64,000 bases of DNA, taken from positions 145,161,954-145,225,953 of the forward strand of contig CP136064.1 in the NCBI GenBank assembly GCA_032622095.1, in the 5' to 3' direction. The notes below the pieces were generated by a model. The model had not been told where the DNA came from and searched no databases. It saw nothing but the letters and a program-made list of their open reading frames with translations. Shown here one piece after another: positions 1 through 12,151 of this stretch (positions are counted from its first letter, which is position 1; the number at the start of each line of letters is the position of its first letter). This DNA is from Siphonodentalium dalli (lineage: Eukaryota > Mollusca > Scaphopoda > Gadilida > Siphonodentaliidae). The translations under genes were made by a program, and so were the position numbers.

Positions 1-3000
1 TCACGGAAGTAAAAGCATTATTGAAGACTTCCAATAGACTATATCTGAGAAATTTCTCGCGCACAAATTCTATAGTTATAGTTATTATAATATAGTGATT
101 ATTGTAAGCCTAATAAATCTGATAACAGGGATATACTAATGCACTATACGGTCTGGCAGTTCTTTCGATGGTTCAACAAAGAAACCTCTTCAATATTTAT
201 CCAACACCTCATGGAGGGGGGGGGGGTGTTACTTCACCGAGAATCCCTATTACCACACCCAAATATTGATATAGTGGTATGTCTCCACCCACACCCCTAT
301 ATTTATGTCTATGTTGATGCGTGTATACATATTTACTTGATGTATTCTTTAATCATTCATTTCTCTTTATTATCGTTCATTTATAGCATTATTAGAAGAA
401 ATTTAGTCTAAAATCTCCATTACATAGAGACAATAAAGAGCCCATATGGTGTAGACTAATACATAAATACTTACTTCATGTATTCGTTTCACCAATTATA
501 TGTATTGTACATCCTATACATTTAGTCTGTTATACAGAGGAAACAAAGCATATACTACGTGGCAGTTTCATATGACGATAAGACCTACTATGTGAACACA
601 TGTGCATATTAATTTCACATATTCTTCTCAAAACGCTTTATTTTATACGGGGGTATCAAACATTGGTCTGGAAAAAGCCTGCTATGTGGACGCGCGTATA
701 CATATTGACTTCATATATACATTCATAGTTCATTTCTCTTAATTATCGTTCATTTAATAGCATTATTAGTAGAAATATAGTCTAAAACCGTCGGTATATG
801 GAGAATATATAGCGTCAATACTGTTTTATTGTTGGTAACTCAAATTATTGCATCATATATCGCAACTAAACAAGCGAAACAACTCATAAATTCTTAATAG
901 TTCTGATGTCTATGGCAGTTCACAGAGTGTATATTTTCATTGTTGTTACCATTTTAGTGCATACATTACTAATTTCTGTGTAAGAACGCTGGTCTCCATT
1001 GTTGTTATGATTGTGCCTATAACTGTCCATATTCTTAAAGCAAGTACGGTACCTCTATGTGATATGATGTATAAATATTTCCATTTTCATAGGTAAATCA
1101 CGTATAAACGCTCTTTAATGTATAGTTAAACTGAGTTTTCACATGCAGGGCTATGTCTTTGTGGACTATATACGTGGTATACTTCAGTATATACACGAAG
1201 TGAATGTGTTCTAAGTATGCGTATCTGATTTATGTATACGTCCGTGTTTCTTAAAGCAAATCCAATACACATTAGTGCGTTATATTATGATGTACATTAA
1301 GTGCCCTTTTCACTGTTAAATCAAGTAAAAAAGCCCTCTACTATAGTTAACTATTCAGTTCCACATACGCTATAAGCTCTATGGTGGTCCGGTGTGTCTT
1401 ATCAATATGCCATTATATGCACGAATGTAATGTGTTCAAATATGTGGGTTATGATGTATACTTTAATGTTAAAGTATATAAGCACTCTGTAAGATATGCA
1501 TATGCAGAATGTTGCCTCTTTACACTGACAGAAAAAAAAAGGAATATATAATTTTGAGTACTACTCTTCATAAAACGTTAGAAAACCATAATCTAACAAC
1601 GAATATCGAAGAACAACGTAATTACTTGATAAGCATTGTAAATATTTCGTCCGTTTTAAATAAAATGGAAATATTTCGTCTATTTGAAATACAGTTGGAA
1701 GCAACAATCAAGTATTTAAATGAAATTTGGACCAAAATCTTATAATTTGAGAAAACGTATATAATTTCTATCGAAGTCTTATAATAAAGTAAGGCTTTGT
1801 GCGAATCCATTCGGTCTAATGTGTGAATGTGTTCATCATCGGAAATATAATGATGCAGAAATTAATACTTCCTAGAAAAATGTTAACATAGCCTGTATTT
1901 AACCGAAATAATATAGCATTTGAGTTAAAATATTTCATATTAAGACCATAACGAACCAATGCATAAAAATATAATATTTAGTTTTTCAGTCTCGATCAAA
2001 ATAATGCGGGGTTGTCAATTATCAACAAAAAAACAAATACTTTGAAACAAAAACGATGACATAAGAACGAATATCCAAGAGCTAGTGTGAAAATAACCCT
2101 CACATTTATAAAAAAAAAAACAATAAAAATTCAGTTTTCGAGTCAGTCCTTCAAAATTATTTAATGTTTTCGTCTATGTTGGATCAAATTTAACACAAAA
2201 ATCAATTAGCTCACTAACAGTTCGCGCAATATCTCATATTTTGAGAAAACGTTTACAATTTTAGACAACAATATTGCTAGTAAAGGTGAATATTTCATCC
2301 TGGAACTCATGAAATATGATAAAAATAGATGTAAAGACACTTCACGAGCCCTCATATCTTTGAGTTATGAACATAAAGTCATCTCATAGTGCCATTGTAC
2401 CCCATAATTTGGTCAGGAGAAATATGTATTTCATATTTGACCCTTCATCTATGGTAAAAAATGAATTTAGGGACATGGGAGTGGTGTCCTACACATTAAC
2501 CTAGAGCATAAATTGACTCAATTTTACAATTTTAGGCAACATTCTTGCCAGGGAAAGTGTATATATCATGTTGGAACTCATCAAATATGATAAACATGCA
2601 TCAAAAGACGCTTACTGAGCTCTGATGACTTTGAGTTATGACAACAACGGCATCTCATACTAGATTGTAAGCCATAATTTGGTCAGGAAAAGTGTAAATT
2701 TCATATTTTATCCTACAAGTGTTTTAACAATCAATGTAATTACACCCCATCGGTCGCCTAGACACAGCGTAAATGTTCTCAAGTTTTCAACTGTAGGCCA
2801 CAATGTCGGTAGTGAAGGTAAACATTTCATGTTGGAACCCATGAAATGTCTTTTTATCCATTTTATCACATTTCATGAGTACTTATCACGGAGTTATGAA
2901 CATAAAGGGACCTCATAGTGTATTGTAGGTCATAATTTGGTCAGGAAAATTGTAAATTTCATGTCTTAAGCTCCATGTGTTTAAAAAATATATTTAATTA

Positions 3001-3775
3001 CAGCCATTGGGTCCCTAGATATCAACCCACAGTCCATATGTAGTCCATATGCAATTTTAGGGAACAGTGTTGCTAGTGAAGGTGAACATTCCATGCTGGA
3101 ACTCATGAAATATGATAAAAATAGATGAAAAGACACTTTCTGAGGCCTTGGTCAGGAGAAATGTGTGTTGTATTTTGACCCTTGATGCGTGGTAGCAATC
3201 AATGAAATTACACCCCAAGGTATCCTCAGATATGAAGCAACATCATAAATGCACTCAGTTTTGGCAATTTAGAAAACATTGTTGATAGGGAAGTTGTACA
3301 TGTCATGTTGGAACTGGTGAAATGTGATAATAATTGATCAAAAGACACTCGATGAGCCCTGATGGGTTTCAATTATGGTCATAAAGGCATCTGATAGTGT
3401 CATTATACAACGGGGAAATTTGTGAAGCGCTAACAAAGCGTATCTACACGGTGTTATACGATCCAAAATGATCCTGATATAAGAAATGCAATCTAGATCA
3501 TACTCAGTATCTTCGTATCGACTGAATATATCGTTATTCGATGGTGATCCCGACATACCTCCGTCTTTACTTTTCTTATGCCTTTGTAGATTGTAGTTCG
3601 TCGATAATATATTTCTGAACAAATGGCACCCGTGTATTATCTCGAATCATGGGAAGAACTATCGTCCTTATACCAGCGAAAAGATGAGTGAATATGGTGT
3701 GGTATTATCAACTCGCCGCGCTCGTACCTCTATTTATCGTTTAGAGTTATTGTTCTTAGATAAAAAATAGGCGCG
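1..3775 (+). repeat. Left arm of a giant palindrome
   Basis: This segment is the reverse complement of 3804-7575. Position 1 pairs with 7575 and the innermost base 3775 pairs with 3804. Only scattered differences were seen by eye: the length of a G/C run near 220-230 versus 7350-7360, and about ten single-base changes. Estimated identity is above 99%, not computed. Because the arm is still pairing at base 1, the palindrome probably continues left of the window. Short open frames inside (for example 139-411, 1509-1745, 3338-3622) are mirrored in the other arm, have no recognisable domain, and are not called as genes. The arm is AT-rich, with a homologous pair of segments at about 340-412 and 728-790. 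Confidence 0.95.
2284..3410 (+). repeat. Degenerate ~260 bp tandem repeats in the left arm
   Basis: Five diverged copies start near 2284, 2556, 2815, 3076 and 3287. Each begins with a version of AGTGAAGGTGAA, then ATGTTGGAACTCATGAAATA and TGATAAAA. Most copies then carry AAAGACACT, GAGTTATGA and AATTTGGTCAGGA. Spacing is roughly 210-272 bp. The copies differ far more from each other than the two palindrome arms do, so the array is much older than the palindrome. Confidence 0.85.
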
Positions 3776-3803
3776 CGTGCGGCCCCCTCATCCCCACTGC
3801 CGC
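3776..3803. other. 28 bp GC-rich spacer at the palindrome centre
   Basis: This is the unpaired centre between the two arms. It is C-rich on the plus strand and much more GC-rich than the arms. It is flanked on both sides by TAAAAAATAGGCGCG and its complement. It could form the loop of a hairpin. The sequence alone does not show whether it is a replication-fork turn-around point, a former single-copy centre or an assembly join. Confidence 0.85.
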
Positions 3804-6800
3804 CGCGCCTATTTTTTATCTAAGAACAATAACTCTAAACGATAAATAGAGGTACGAGCGCGGCGAGTTGATAATACCACACCATATTCGCTCATCTTTT
3901 CGCTGGTATAAGGACGATAGTTCTTCCCATGATTCGAGATAATACACGGGTGCCATTTGTTCAGAAATATATTATCGACGAACTACAATCTACAAAGGCA
4001 TAAGAAAAGTAAAGACGGAGGTATGTCGGGATCACCATCGAATAACGATATATTCAGTCGATACGAAGATACTGAGTATGATCTAGATTGCATTTCTTAT
4101 ATCAGGATCATTTTGGATCGTATAACACCGTGTAGATACGCTTTGTTAGCGCTTCACAAATTTCCCCGTTGTATAATGACACTATCAGATGCCTTTATGA
4201 CCATAATTGAAACCCATCAGGGCTCATCGAGTGTCTTTTGATCAATTATTATCACATTTCACCAGTTCCAACATGACATGTACAACTTCCCTATCAACAA
4301 TGTTTTCTAAATTGCCAAAACTGAGTGCATTTATGATGTTGCTTCATATCTGAGGATACCTTGGGGTGTAATTTCATTGATTGCTACCACGCATCAAGGG
4401 TCAAAATACAACACACATTTCTCCTGACCAAGGCCTCAGAAAGTGTCTTTTCATCTATTTTTATCATATTTCATGAGTTCCAGCATGGAATGTTCACCTT
4501 CACTAGCAACACTGTTCCCTAAAATTGCATATGGACTACATATGGACTGTGGGTTGATATCTAGGGACCCAATGGCTGTAATTAAATATATTTTTTAAAC
4601 ACATGGAGCTTAAGACATGAAATTTACAATTTTCCTGACCAAATTATGACCTACAATACACTATGAGGTCCCTTTATGTTCATAACTCCGTGATAAGTAC
4701 TCATGAAATGTGATAAAATGGATAAAAAGACATTTCATGGGTTCCAACATGAAATGTTTACCTTCACTACCGACATTGTGGCCTACAGTTGAAAACTTGA
4801 GAACATTTACGCTGTGTCTAGGCGACCGATGGGGTGTAATTACATTGATTGTTAAAACACTTGTAGGATAAAATATGAAATTTACACTTTTCCTGACCAA
4901 ATTATGGCTTACAATCTAGTATGAGATGCCGTTGTTGTCATAACTCAAAGTCATCAGAGCTCAGTAAGTGTCTTTTGATGCATGTTTATCATATTTGATG
5001 AGTTCCAACATGATATATACACTTTCCCTGGCAAGAATGTTGCCTAAAATTGTAAAATTGAGTCAATTTATGCTCTAGGTTAATGTGTAGGACACCACTC
5101 CCATGTCCCTAAATTCATTTTTTACCATAGATGAAGGGTCAAATATGAAATACATATTTCTCCTGACCAAATTATGGGGTACAATGGCACTATGAGATGA
5201 CTTTATGTTCATAACTCAAAGATATGAGGGCTCGTGAAGTGTCTTTACATCTATTTTTATCATATTTCATGAGTTCCAGGATGAAATATTCACCTTTACT
5301 AGCAATATTGTTGTCTAAAATTGTAAACGTTTTCTCAAAATATGAGATATTGCGCGAACTGTTAGTGAGCTAATTGATTTTTGTGTTAAATTTGATCCAA
5401 CATAGACGAAAACATTAAATAATTTTGAAGGACTGACTCGAAAACTGAATTTTTATTGTTTTTTTTTTTATAAATGTGAGGGTTATTTTCACACTAGCTC
5501 TTGGATATTCGTTCTTATGTCATCGTTTTTGTTTCAAAGTATTTGTTTTTTTGTTGATAATTGACAACCCCGCAATATTTTGATCGAGACTGAAAAACAA
5601 AATATTATATTTTTATGCATTGGTTCGTTATGGTCCTAATATGAAATATTTTAACTCAAATGCTATATTATTTCGGTTAAATACAGGCTATGTTAACATT
5701 TTTCTAGGAAGTATTAATTTCTGCATCATTATATTTCCGATGATGAACACATTCACACATTAGACCGAATGGATTCGCACAAAGCCTTCCTTTATTATAA
5801 GACTTCGATAGAAATTATATACGTTTTCTCAAATTATAAGATTTTGGTCCAAATTTCATTTAAATACTTGATTGTTGCTTCCAACTGTATTTCAAATAGA
5901 CGAAATATTTCCATTTTATTTAAAACGGACGAAATATTTACAATGCTTATCAAGTAATTACGTTGTTCTTCGATATTCGTTGTTAGATTATGGTTTTCTA
6001 ACGTTTTATGAAGAGTAGTACTCAAAATTATATATTCCTTTTTTTTTCTGTCAGTGTAAAGAGGCAACATTCTGCATATGCATATCTTACAGAGTGCTTA
6101 TATACTTTAACATTAAAGTATACATCATAACCCACATATTTGAACACATTACATTCGTGCATATAATGGCATATTGATAAGACACACCGGACCACCATAG
6201 AGCTTATAGCGTATGTGGAACTGAATAGTTAACTATAGTAGAGGGCTTTTTTACTTGATTTAACAGTGAAAAGGGCACTTAATGTACATCATAATATAAC
6301 GCACTAATGTGTATTGGATTTGCTTTAAGAAACACGGACGTATACATAAATCAGATACGCATACTTAGAACACATTCACTTCGTGTATATACTGAAGTAT
6401 ACCACGTATATAGTCCACAAAGACATAGCCCTGCATGTGAAAACTCAGTTTAACTATACATTAAAGAGCGTTTATACGTGATTTACCTATGAAAATGGAA
6501 ATATTTATACATCATATCACATAGAGGTACCGTACTTGCTTTAAGAATATGGACAGTTATAGGCACAATCATAACAACAATGGAGACCAGCGTTCTTACA
6601 CAGAAATTAGTAATGTATGCACTAAAATGGTAACAACAATGAAAATATACACTCTGTGAACTGCCATAGACATCAGAACTATTAAGAATTTATGAGTTGT
6701 CTCGCTTGTTTAGTTGCGATATATGATGCAATAATTTGAGTTACCAACAATAAAACAGTATTGACGCTATATATTCTCCATATACCGACGGTTTTAGACT

Positions 6801-7575
6801 ATATTTCTACTAATAATGCTATTAAATGAACGATAATTAAGAGAAATGAACTATGAATGTATATATGAAGTCAATATGTATACGCGCGTCCACATAGCAG
6901 GCTTTTTCCAGACCAATGTTTGATACCCCCGTATAAAATAAAGCGTTTTGAGAAGAATATGTGAAATTAATATGCACATGTGTTCACATAGTAGGTCTTA
7001 TCGTCATATGAAACTGCCACGTAGTATATGCTTTGTTTCCTCTGTATAACAGACTAAATGTATAGGATGTACAATACATATAATTGGTGAAACGAATACA
7101 TGAAGTAAGTATTTATGTATTAGTCTACACCATATGGGCTCTTTATTGTCTCTATGTAATGGAGATTTTAGACTAAATTTCTTCTAATAATGCTATAAAT
7201 GAACGATAATAAAGAGAAATGAATGATTAAAGAATACATCAAGTAAATATGTATACACGCATCAACATAGACATAAATATAGGGGTGTGGGTGGAGACAT
7301 ACCACTATATCAATATTTGGGTGTGGTAATAGGGATTCTCGGTGAAGTAACACCCCCCCCTCCATGAGGTGTTGGATAAATATTGAAGAGGTTTCTTTGT
7401 TGAACCATCGAAAGAACTGCCAGACCGTATAGTGCATTAGTATATCCCTGTTATCAGATTTATTAGGCTTACAATAATCACTATATTATAATAACTATAA
7501 CTATAGAATTTGTGCGCGAGAAATTTCTCAGATATAGTCTATTGGAAGTCTTCAATAATGCTTTTACTTCCGTGA
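3804..7575 (-). repeat. Right arm of the giant palindrome
   Basis: Reverse complement of 3775-1. It carries the mirror copies of every small open frame and of the ~260 bp sub-repeats (about 4169-5295). Pairing positions sum to 7579 inside the G/C run near 7350 and to 7576 outside it, so the arms differ by a 3 bp indel there. From 6050 onward the arm also forms part of a direct tandem duplication with 8346-9873. Confidence 0.95.
4169..5295 (-). repeat. Degenerate ~260 bp tandem repeats in the right arm
   Basis: Mirror image of the five-copy array in the left arm, carrying the TTTCATGAGTTCCA and TCCTGACCAA motifs on this strand. No coding function is apparent. Confidence 0.85.
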
Positions 7576-8345
7576 CAAAAAAAACAAATACTTACGATTA
7601 TATACCCGCGTATTAATATATACCTTGATCAAATACTGCGGATAACCTATATCCCTAATACACACACCCTATTTTATTTCATATTACATTGATAGGCGAT
7701 AAGCTCTCGGGTTAACGCGATGGATATATCGTTTATCGGAAACGCAGGCGATAAGCGGTAGGGTTAACGCGCGGGATATATCGTTTAGATATACACGCAT
7801 TGTTTAGTACCCGCGATAATGAGGCGTTATTATCGTGATAACATTCGCCCATATACACCCACGCGGCGTGACATATAACCCCACCCTGATAGCTCAGGAT
7901 TAGGCGCTTAGGGTTTAGGCAGTCAAACCAATACATATATTATGTACCACTGTGTATAGTACACGCGATCTGGTTTATCGCTACCGCGCGCGACGCTGGC
8001 GAGTTATTCTCGTGATTAATATATACCTCTGATAGCAGTCACCCGAGTACATATTTTCTTTCATATTACATGAATATGCGATAAGCGGTAGGGTTAACAC
8101 GAGAGAGATATCATTTAGACATATATACACGCATTGTTTAGTACCCGCAATAATTAGGCGCTATTCTCGTGATAACCGTCGCTCGCTTGTTGCGGAAATA
8201 TTTTGTTCGTCATTGGCCTAGCGATATCCGCCACGATAACGCGTGATAACCTTCACCGATATATACACCCACGCGGCGTGACCTATAATCCCCTGATGGC
8301 ACAGGAACAGGAGGGGAGCAAATCATGATCAAACCATCTACCCGA
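6050..8345 (+). repeat. Tandem duplication, copy 1 (about 2.3 kb)
   Basis: Starting at TCAGTGTAAAGAGG (6051), this block repeats directly at 8347 with an offset of about 2296-2298 bp. Copy 1 covers the outer 1.5 kb of the palindrome's right arm plus 770 bp beyond it. A few single-base differences separate the copies. The shared block crosses the palindrome edge at 7575 with no break in similarity. Confidence 0.9.
7576..8345. repeat. Iteron-like motifs in a non-coding block, copy 1
   Basis: This 770 bp stretch lacks convincing genes but holds repeated motifs. GCGATAAGC followed by GGGTTAAC and GATATATCGTTTA occurs near 7690, 7746 and 8078 (the last as GATATCATTTA). ACACGCATTGTTTAGTACCC occurs near 7794 and 8130. 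ACACCCACGCGGCGTGAC occurs near 7855 and 8265. It therefore looks like two diverged copies of a ~350-400 bp unit. The role is unknown; iteron-rich DNA can be an origin or a protein-binding array, but nothing here proves that. Confidence 0.7.
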
Positions 8346-10594
8346 GTCAGTGTAAAGAGGCAACATTCTGCATATGCATATCTTAAAGAGTGCTTATATA
8401 CTTTAACATTAAAGTATACATCATAACCCACATATTTGAACACATTACATTCGTGCATATAATGGCATATTGATAAGACACACCGGACCACCATAGAGCT
8501 TATAGCGTATGTGGAACTGAATAGTTAACTATAGTAGAGGGCTTTTTTACTTGATTTAACAGTGAAAAGGGCACTTAATGTACATCATAATATAACGCAT
8601 TAATGTGTATTGGATTTGCTTTAAGAAACACGGACGTATACATAAATCAGATACGCATACTTAGAACACATTCACTTCGTGTATATACTGAAGTATACCA
8701 CGTATATAGTCCACAAAGACATAGCCCTGCATGTGAAAACTCAGTTTAACTATACATTAAAGAGCGTTTATACGTGATTTACCTATGAAAATGGAAATAT
8801 TTATACATTATATCACATAGAGGTACCGTACTTGCTTTAAGAATATGGACAGTTATAGACACAATCATAACAACAATGGAGACCAGCGTTCTTACACAGA
8901 AATCAGTAATGTATGCACTAAAATGGTAACAACAATGAAAATATACACTCTGTGAACTGCCATAGACATCAGAACTATTAAGAATTTATGAGTTGTGTCG
9001 CTTGTTTAGTTGCGATATATGATGCAATAATTTGAGTTACCAACAATAAAACAGTATTGACGCTATATATTCTCCATATACCGACGGTTTTAGACTATAC
9101 TTCTACTAATAATGCTATTAAATGAACGATAATTAAGAGAAATGAACTATGAATGTATATATGAAGTCAATATGTATACGCGCGTCCACATAGCAGGCCT
9201 TTTCCAGATCAATGTTTGATACCCCCCGTAAAAAATAAAGCGTTTTGAGAAGAATATGTGAAATTAATATGCACATGTGTTCACATAGTAGGTCTTATCG
9301 TCATATGAAACTGCCACGTAGTATATGCTTTGTTTCCTCTGTATAACAGACTAAATGTATAGGATGTACAATACATATAATTGGTGAAACGAATACATGA
9401 AGTAAGTATTTATGTATTAGTCTACACCATATGGGCTCTTTATTGTCTCTATGTAATGGAGATTTTAGACTAAATTTCTTCTAATAATGCTATAAATGAA
9501 CGATAATAAAGAGAAATGAATGATTAAAGAATACATCAAGTAAATATGTATACACGCATCAACATAGACATAAATATAGGGGTGTGGGTGGAGACATACC
9601 ACTATATCAATATTTGGGTGTGGTAATAGGGATTCTCGGTGAAGTAACACCCCCCCCCCCCATGAGGTGCCGGATAAATATTGAAGAGGTTTCTTTGTTG
9701 AACCATCGAAAGAACTGCCAGACCGTATAGTGCATTAGTATATCCCTGTTATCAGATTTATTAGGCTTACAATAATCACTATATTATAATAACTATAACT
9801 ATAGAATTTGTGCGCGAGAAATTTCTCAGATATAGTCTATTGGAAGTCTTCAATAATGCTTTTACTTCCGTGACAAAAAAAACAAATACTTACGATTATA
9901 TACCCGCGTATTAATATATACCTTGATCAAATACTGCGGATAACCTATATCCCTAGTACACACACCCTATTTTATTTCATATTACATTGATAGGCGATAA
10001 GCTTTCGGGTTAACGCGATGTATATATCGTTTATCGGAAACGCAGGCGATAAGCGGTAGGGTTAACGCGCGGGATATATCGTTTAGATATACACGCATTG
10101 TTTAGTACCCGCGATAATGAGGCGCTATTATCGTGATAACATTCGCCCATATACACCCACGCGGCGTGACATATAACCCCACCCTGATAGCTCAGGATTA
10201 GGCGCTTAGGGTTTAGGCAGTCAAACCAATACATATATTATGTACCACTGTGTATAGTACACGCGATCTGTTTTATCGCTACCGCGCGCGACGCTGGCGA
10301 GTTATTCTCGTGATTAATATATACCTCTGATAGCAGTCACCCGAGTACATATTTTCTTTCATATTACATGAATATGCGATAAGCGGTAGGGTTAACACGA
10401 GAGAGATATCATTTAGACATATATACACGCATTGTTTAGTACCCGCAATAATTAGGCGCTATTCTCGTGATAACCTTGGCCCGCTTGTTGCGGAATTATT
10501 TGGTTCGTCATTGGCCTAGAGACATCCGCCACGATAACGCGTGATAACCTTCACCGATATATACACCCACGCGGCGTGACCTATAATCCCCGGC
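8346..10594 (+). repeat. Tandem duplication, copy 2
   Basis: Second direct copy of 6050-8345, including the iteron-like block (about 9874-10594). Similarity fades after GACCTATAATCCCC (about 10591), where copy 1 and copy 2 diverge. Only a handful of substitutions separate the copies. Confidence 0.9.
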
Positions 10595-10853
10595 TAGATC
10601 AGGATCAGGAGCGGAGCAAAGTCAAGTCAAACGGTATACTAGAATACGTAGACTATACTACTACCACCCAAAATCAGCGTGTATATATTTGTATATATCC
10701 CAATGTCTCCATCATGTTTTCTATTTTCCATGCATTGATAATGTTTGATTACTCATTTACTTCATTCATGTTTCCAGTCATCCAGAATGTAAGAACAGTC
10801 AAGTCCATTTGTGAGGTGCCACTAGTTGTATTGCTCATTGAGTCGGAGTCCAT
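10595..10853. other. Unassigned stretch between the duplication and the LINE
   Basis: About 260 bp with no recognisable gene or repeat. It may include the 5' untranslated region of the LINE that follows. Confidence 0.4.
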
Positions 10854-11203
10854 TTGCTTCCCTATCTTGGTTTCGAACCACCGACTGAAATGACGTGTGA
10901 CTTGAGTCAATATAGGGCAGCAATAGGTATCTTCGACTCAGTAAAACGACCGTTAGCAACTAAAACTGTAAAAAACAGCAGCCTTCGCCTCGGAAAATGC
11001 TTTAATCCACCAAACGCAAGGTCGATTTTTCTCATTACATTCTTTCTATTACAATTATCAGGCGACATCCATATAAACCCGGGTCCTCTGTCACAGACTA
11101 ACGCTGATAATTCGATCTCGCTTTTCCACTATAACGTAAGGAGTATCCGAAATAAACTTGAAAAAATTGCAGATCTTATAAACGAATTTGACATTGATGA
11201 TTC
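10854..11203 (+). pseudogene. 5' fragment of a non-LTR retrotransposon (LINE) with 2A-like peptide and start of the endonuclease
   Basis: The open frame has a hydrophobic run ending in LLQLSGDIHINPGP, followed by a segment of the form ISLFHYNVRSIRNKLEKIADLI. The latter is the usual N-terminus of an APE-type endonuclease in CR1/Jockey-like LINEs. DIHINPGP (11064-11087) resembles a 2A ribosome-skipping peptide (D-V/I-E-x-N-P-G-P). Such peptides are known before the endonuclease of some invertebrate LINEs. The frame is cut at 11204 by the LTR of a Ty3/gypsy element, and the rest of the same ORF lies at 55758-60091. The start codon is not certain. Element class is well supported; the exact clade is not. 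Confidence 0.8.
11064..11087 (+). other. 2A-like ribosome-skipping motif (variant)
   Basis: Encodes DIHINPGP, preceded by a hydrophobic LLQLSG. The canonical motif has glutamate at the third position; here it is histidine. NPGP, the site of skipping, is intact. Activity cannot be judged from sequence. Confidence 0.65.
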
Positions 11204-11770
11204 TGTAGCGACTATCAGTTTCCGCTACACTATATGGACTCTCCTATTTCCGTGCATTTCGTCAGTAACTTTACAATAATACTATTCTAAGTTGGGCATC
11301 ATTTGGTATAGGTTTACCTTATTCCATATGTGTTTTTTTCTGGTAAATTTAATAGTATTCATTAACTGTCTCTTATATTTTCAATTTTGGTAATTATTCA
11401 TGTAAAATATCCAGTTTAAATTCTCCGCCATTTTGGTGTGCGTTGGGGTCTAAATGTGAGATGAGTCGAGCATTCTGATTGGTCTGTACATTTTCGACAT
11501 GGGAAGTAACTCTATCCTGGACGAATCTGATTATGATAGGCTGGGGATGCTCGCATGTTGAGAACTAACCAATGGATGCTTGATTGTCTCCCATGTCTGG
11601 CTATATAGGTTAACGTTTTGGGTTCAGTCGGTGTTCAGTTGCTTTTACCAGGCCTGGGGCAAACATCAGCCCTACTGTGAGGTATGAGAATTTACTGTCC
11701 CGGCAAACTTATTACTCATAACTGAGACTTATGAAATAGTTATGCATTCAATGGTCTGATAAGTATTGTC

Positions 11771-12110
11771 AACGAATCAGTAATTTCCTGGTTACTTATA
11801 GATGGATACCTAATTTCCGTTTGCTTATTCACGAATCAGTAATTTCCTGGTTACTTATAGAGGGATACATAATTTCCGGTTACTTATTCACGAATAAGTA
11901 ATTCACGAATAAGTAATTACCCGTTTCCGTATTCGCGAATCGGTAATTTCCTGTTTACTTATTCACGAATCAGTAATTTCCTGTTTACTTGTTCACGAAT
12001 CGGTAATTTAGCGATTTACTTGTTCACACAGTGGTAATTGTCTGTTTAGCAGGTCCTGAATCGGTAATTTCGCTGTTTGCTTATTCACGAATCGGTAATT
12101 TCGCTGTTTA
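11771..12110 (+). repeat. Short tandem repeats in the LTR (CACGAATC-GTAATTTCC units)
   Basis: Around ten degenerate units of roughly 30 bp, each with a form of CACGAATCAGTAATTTCC and GTTTACTTATT. Also present in the 3' LTR remnant (about 55215-55575), so the array predates insertion. Confidence 0.85.
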
Positions 12111-12151
12111 TCGACCTATATAGCCATAATTTGTATTTCAAAGCAGTGGTT

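Noticed and set aside
139-411. Open frames of 60-95 codons in the palindrome arms
   Set aside because: They appear in mirrored pairs only because the arms are copies. They have no domain, no codon bias that can be seen, and low-complexity composition.
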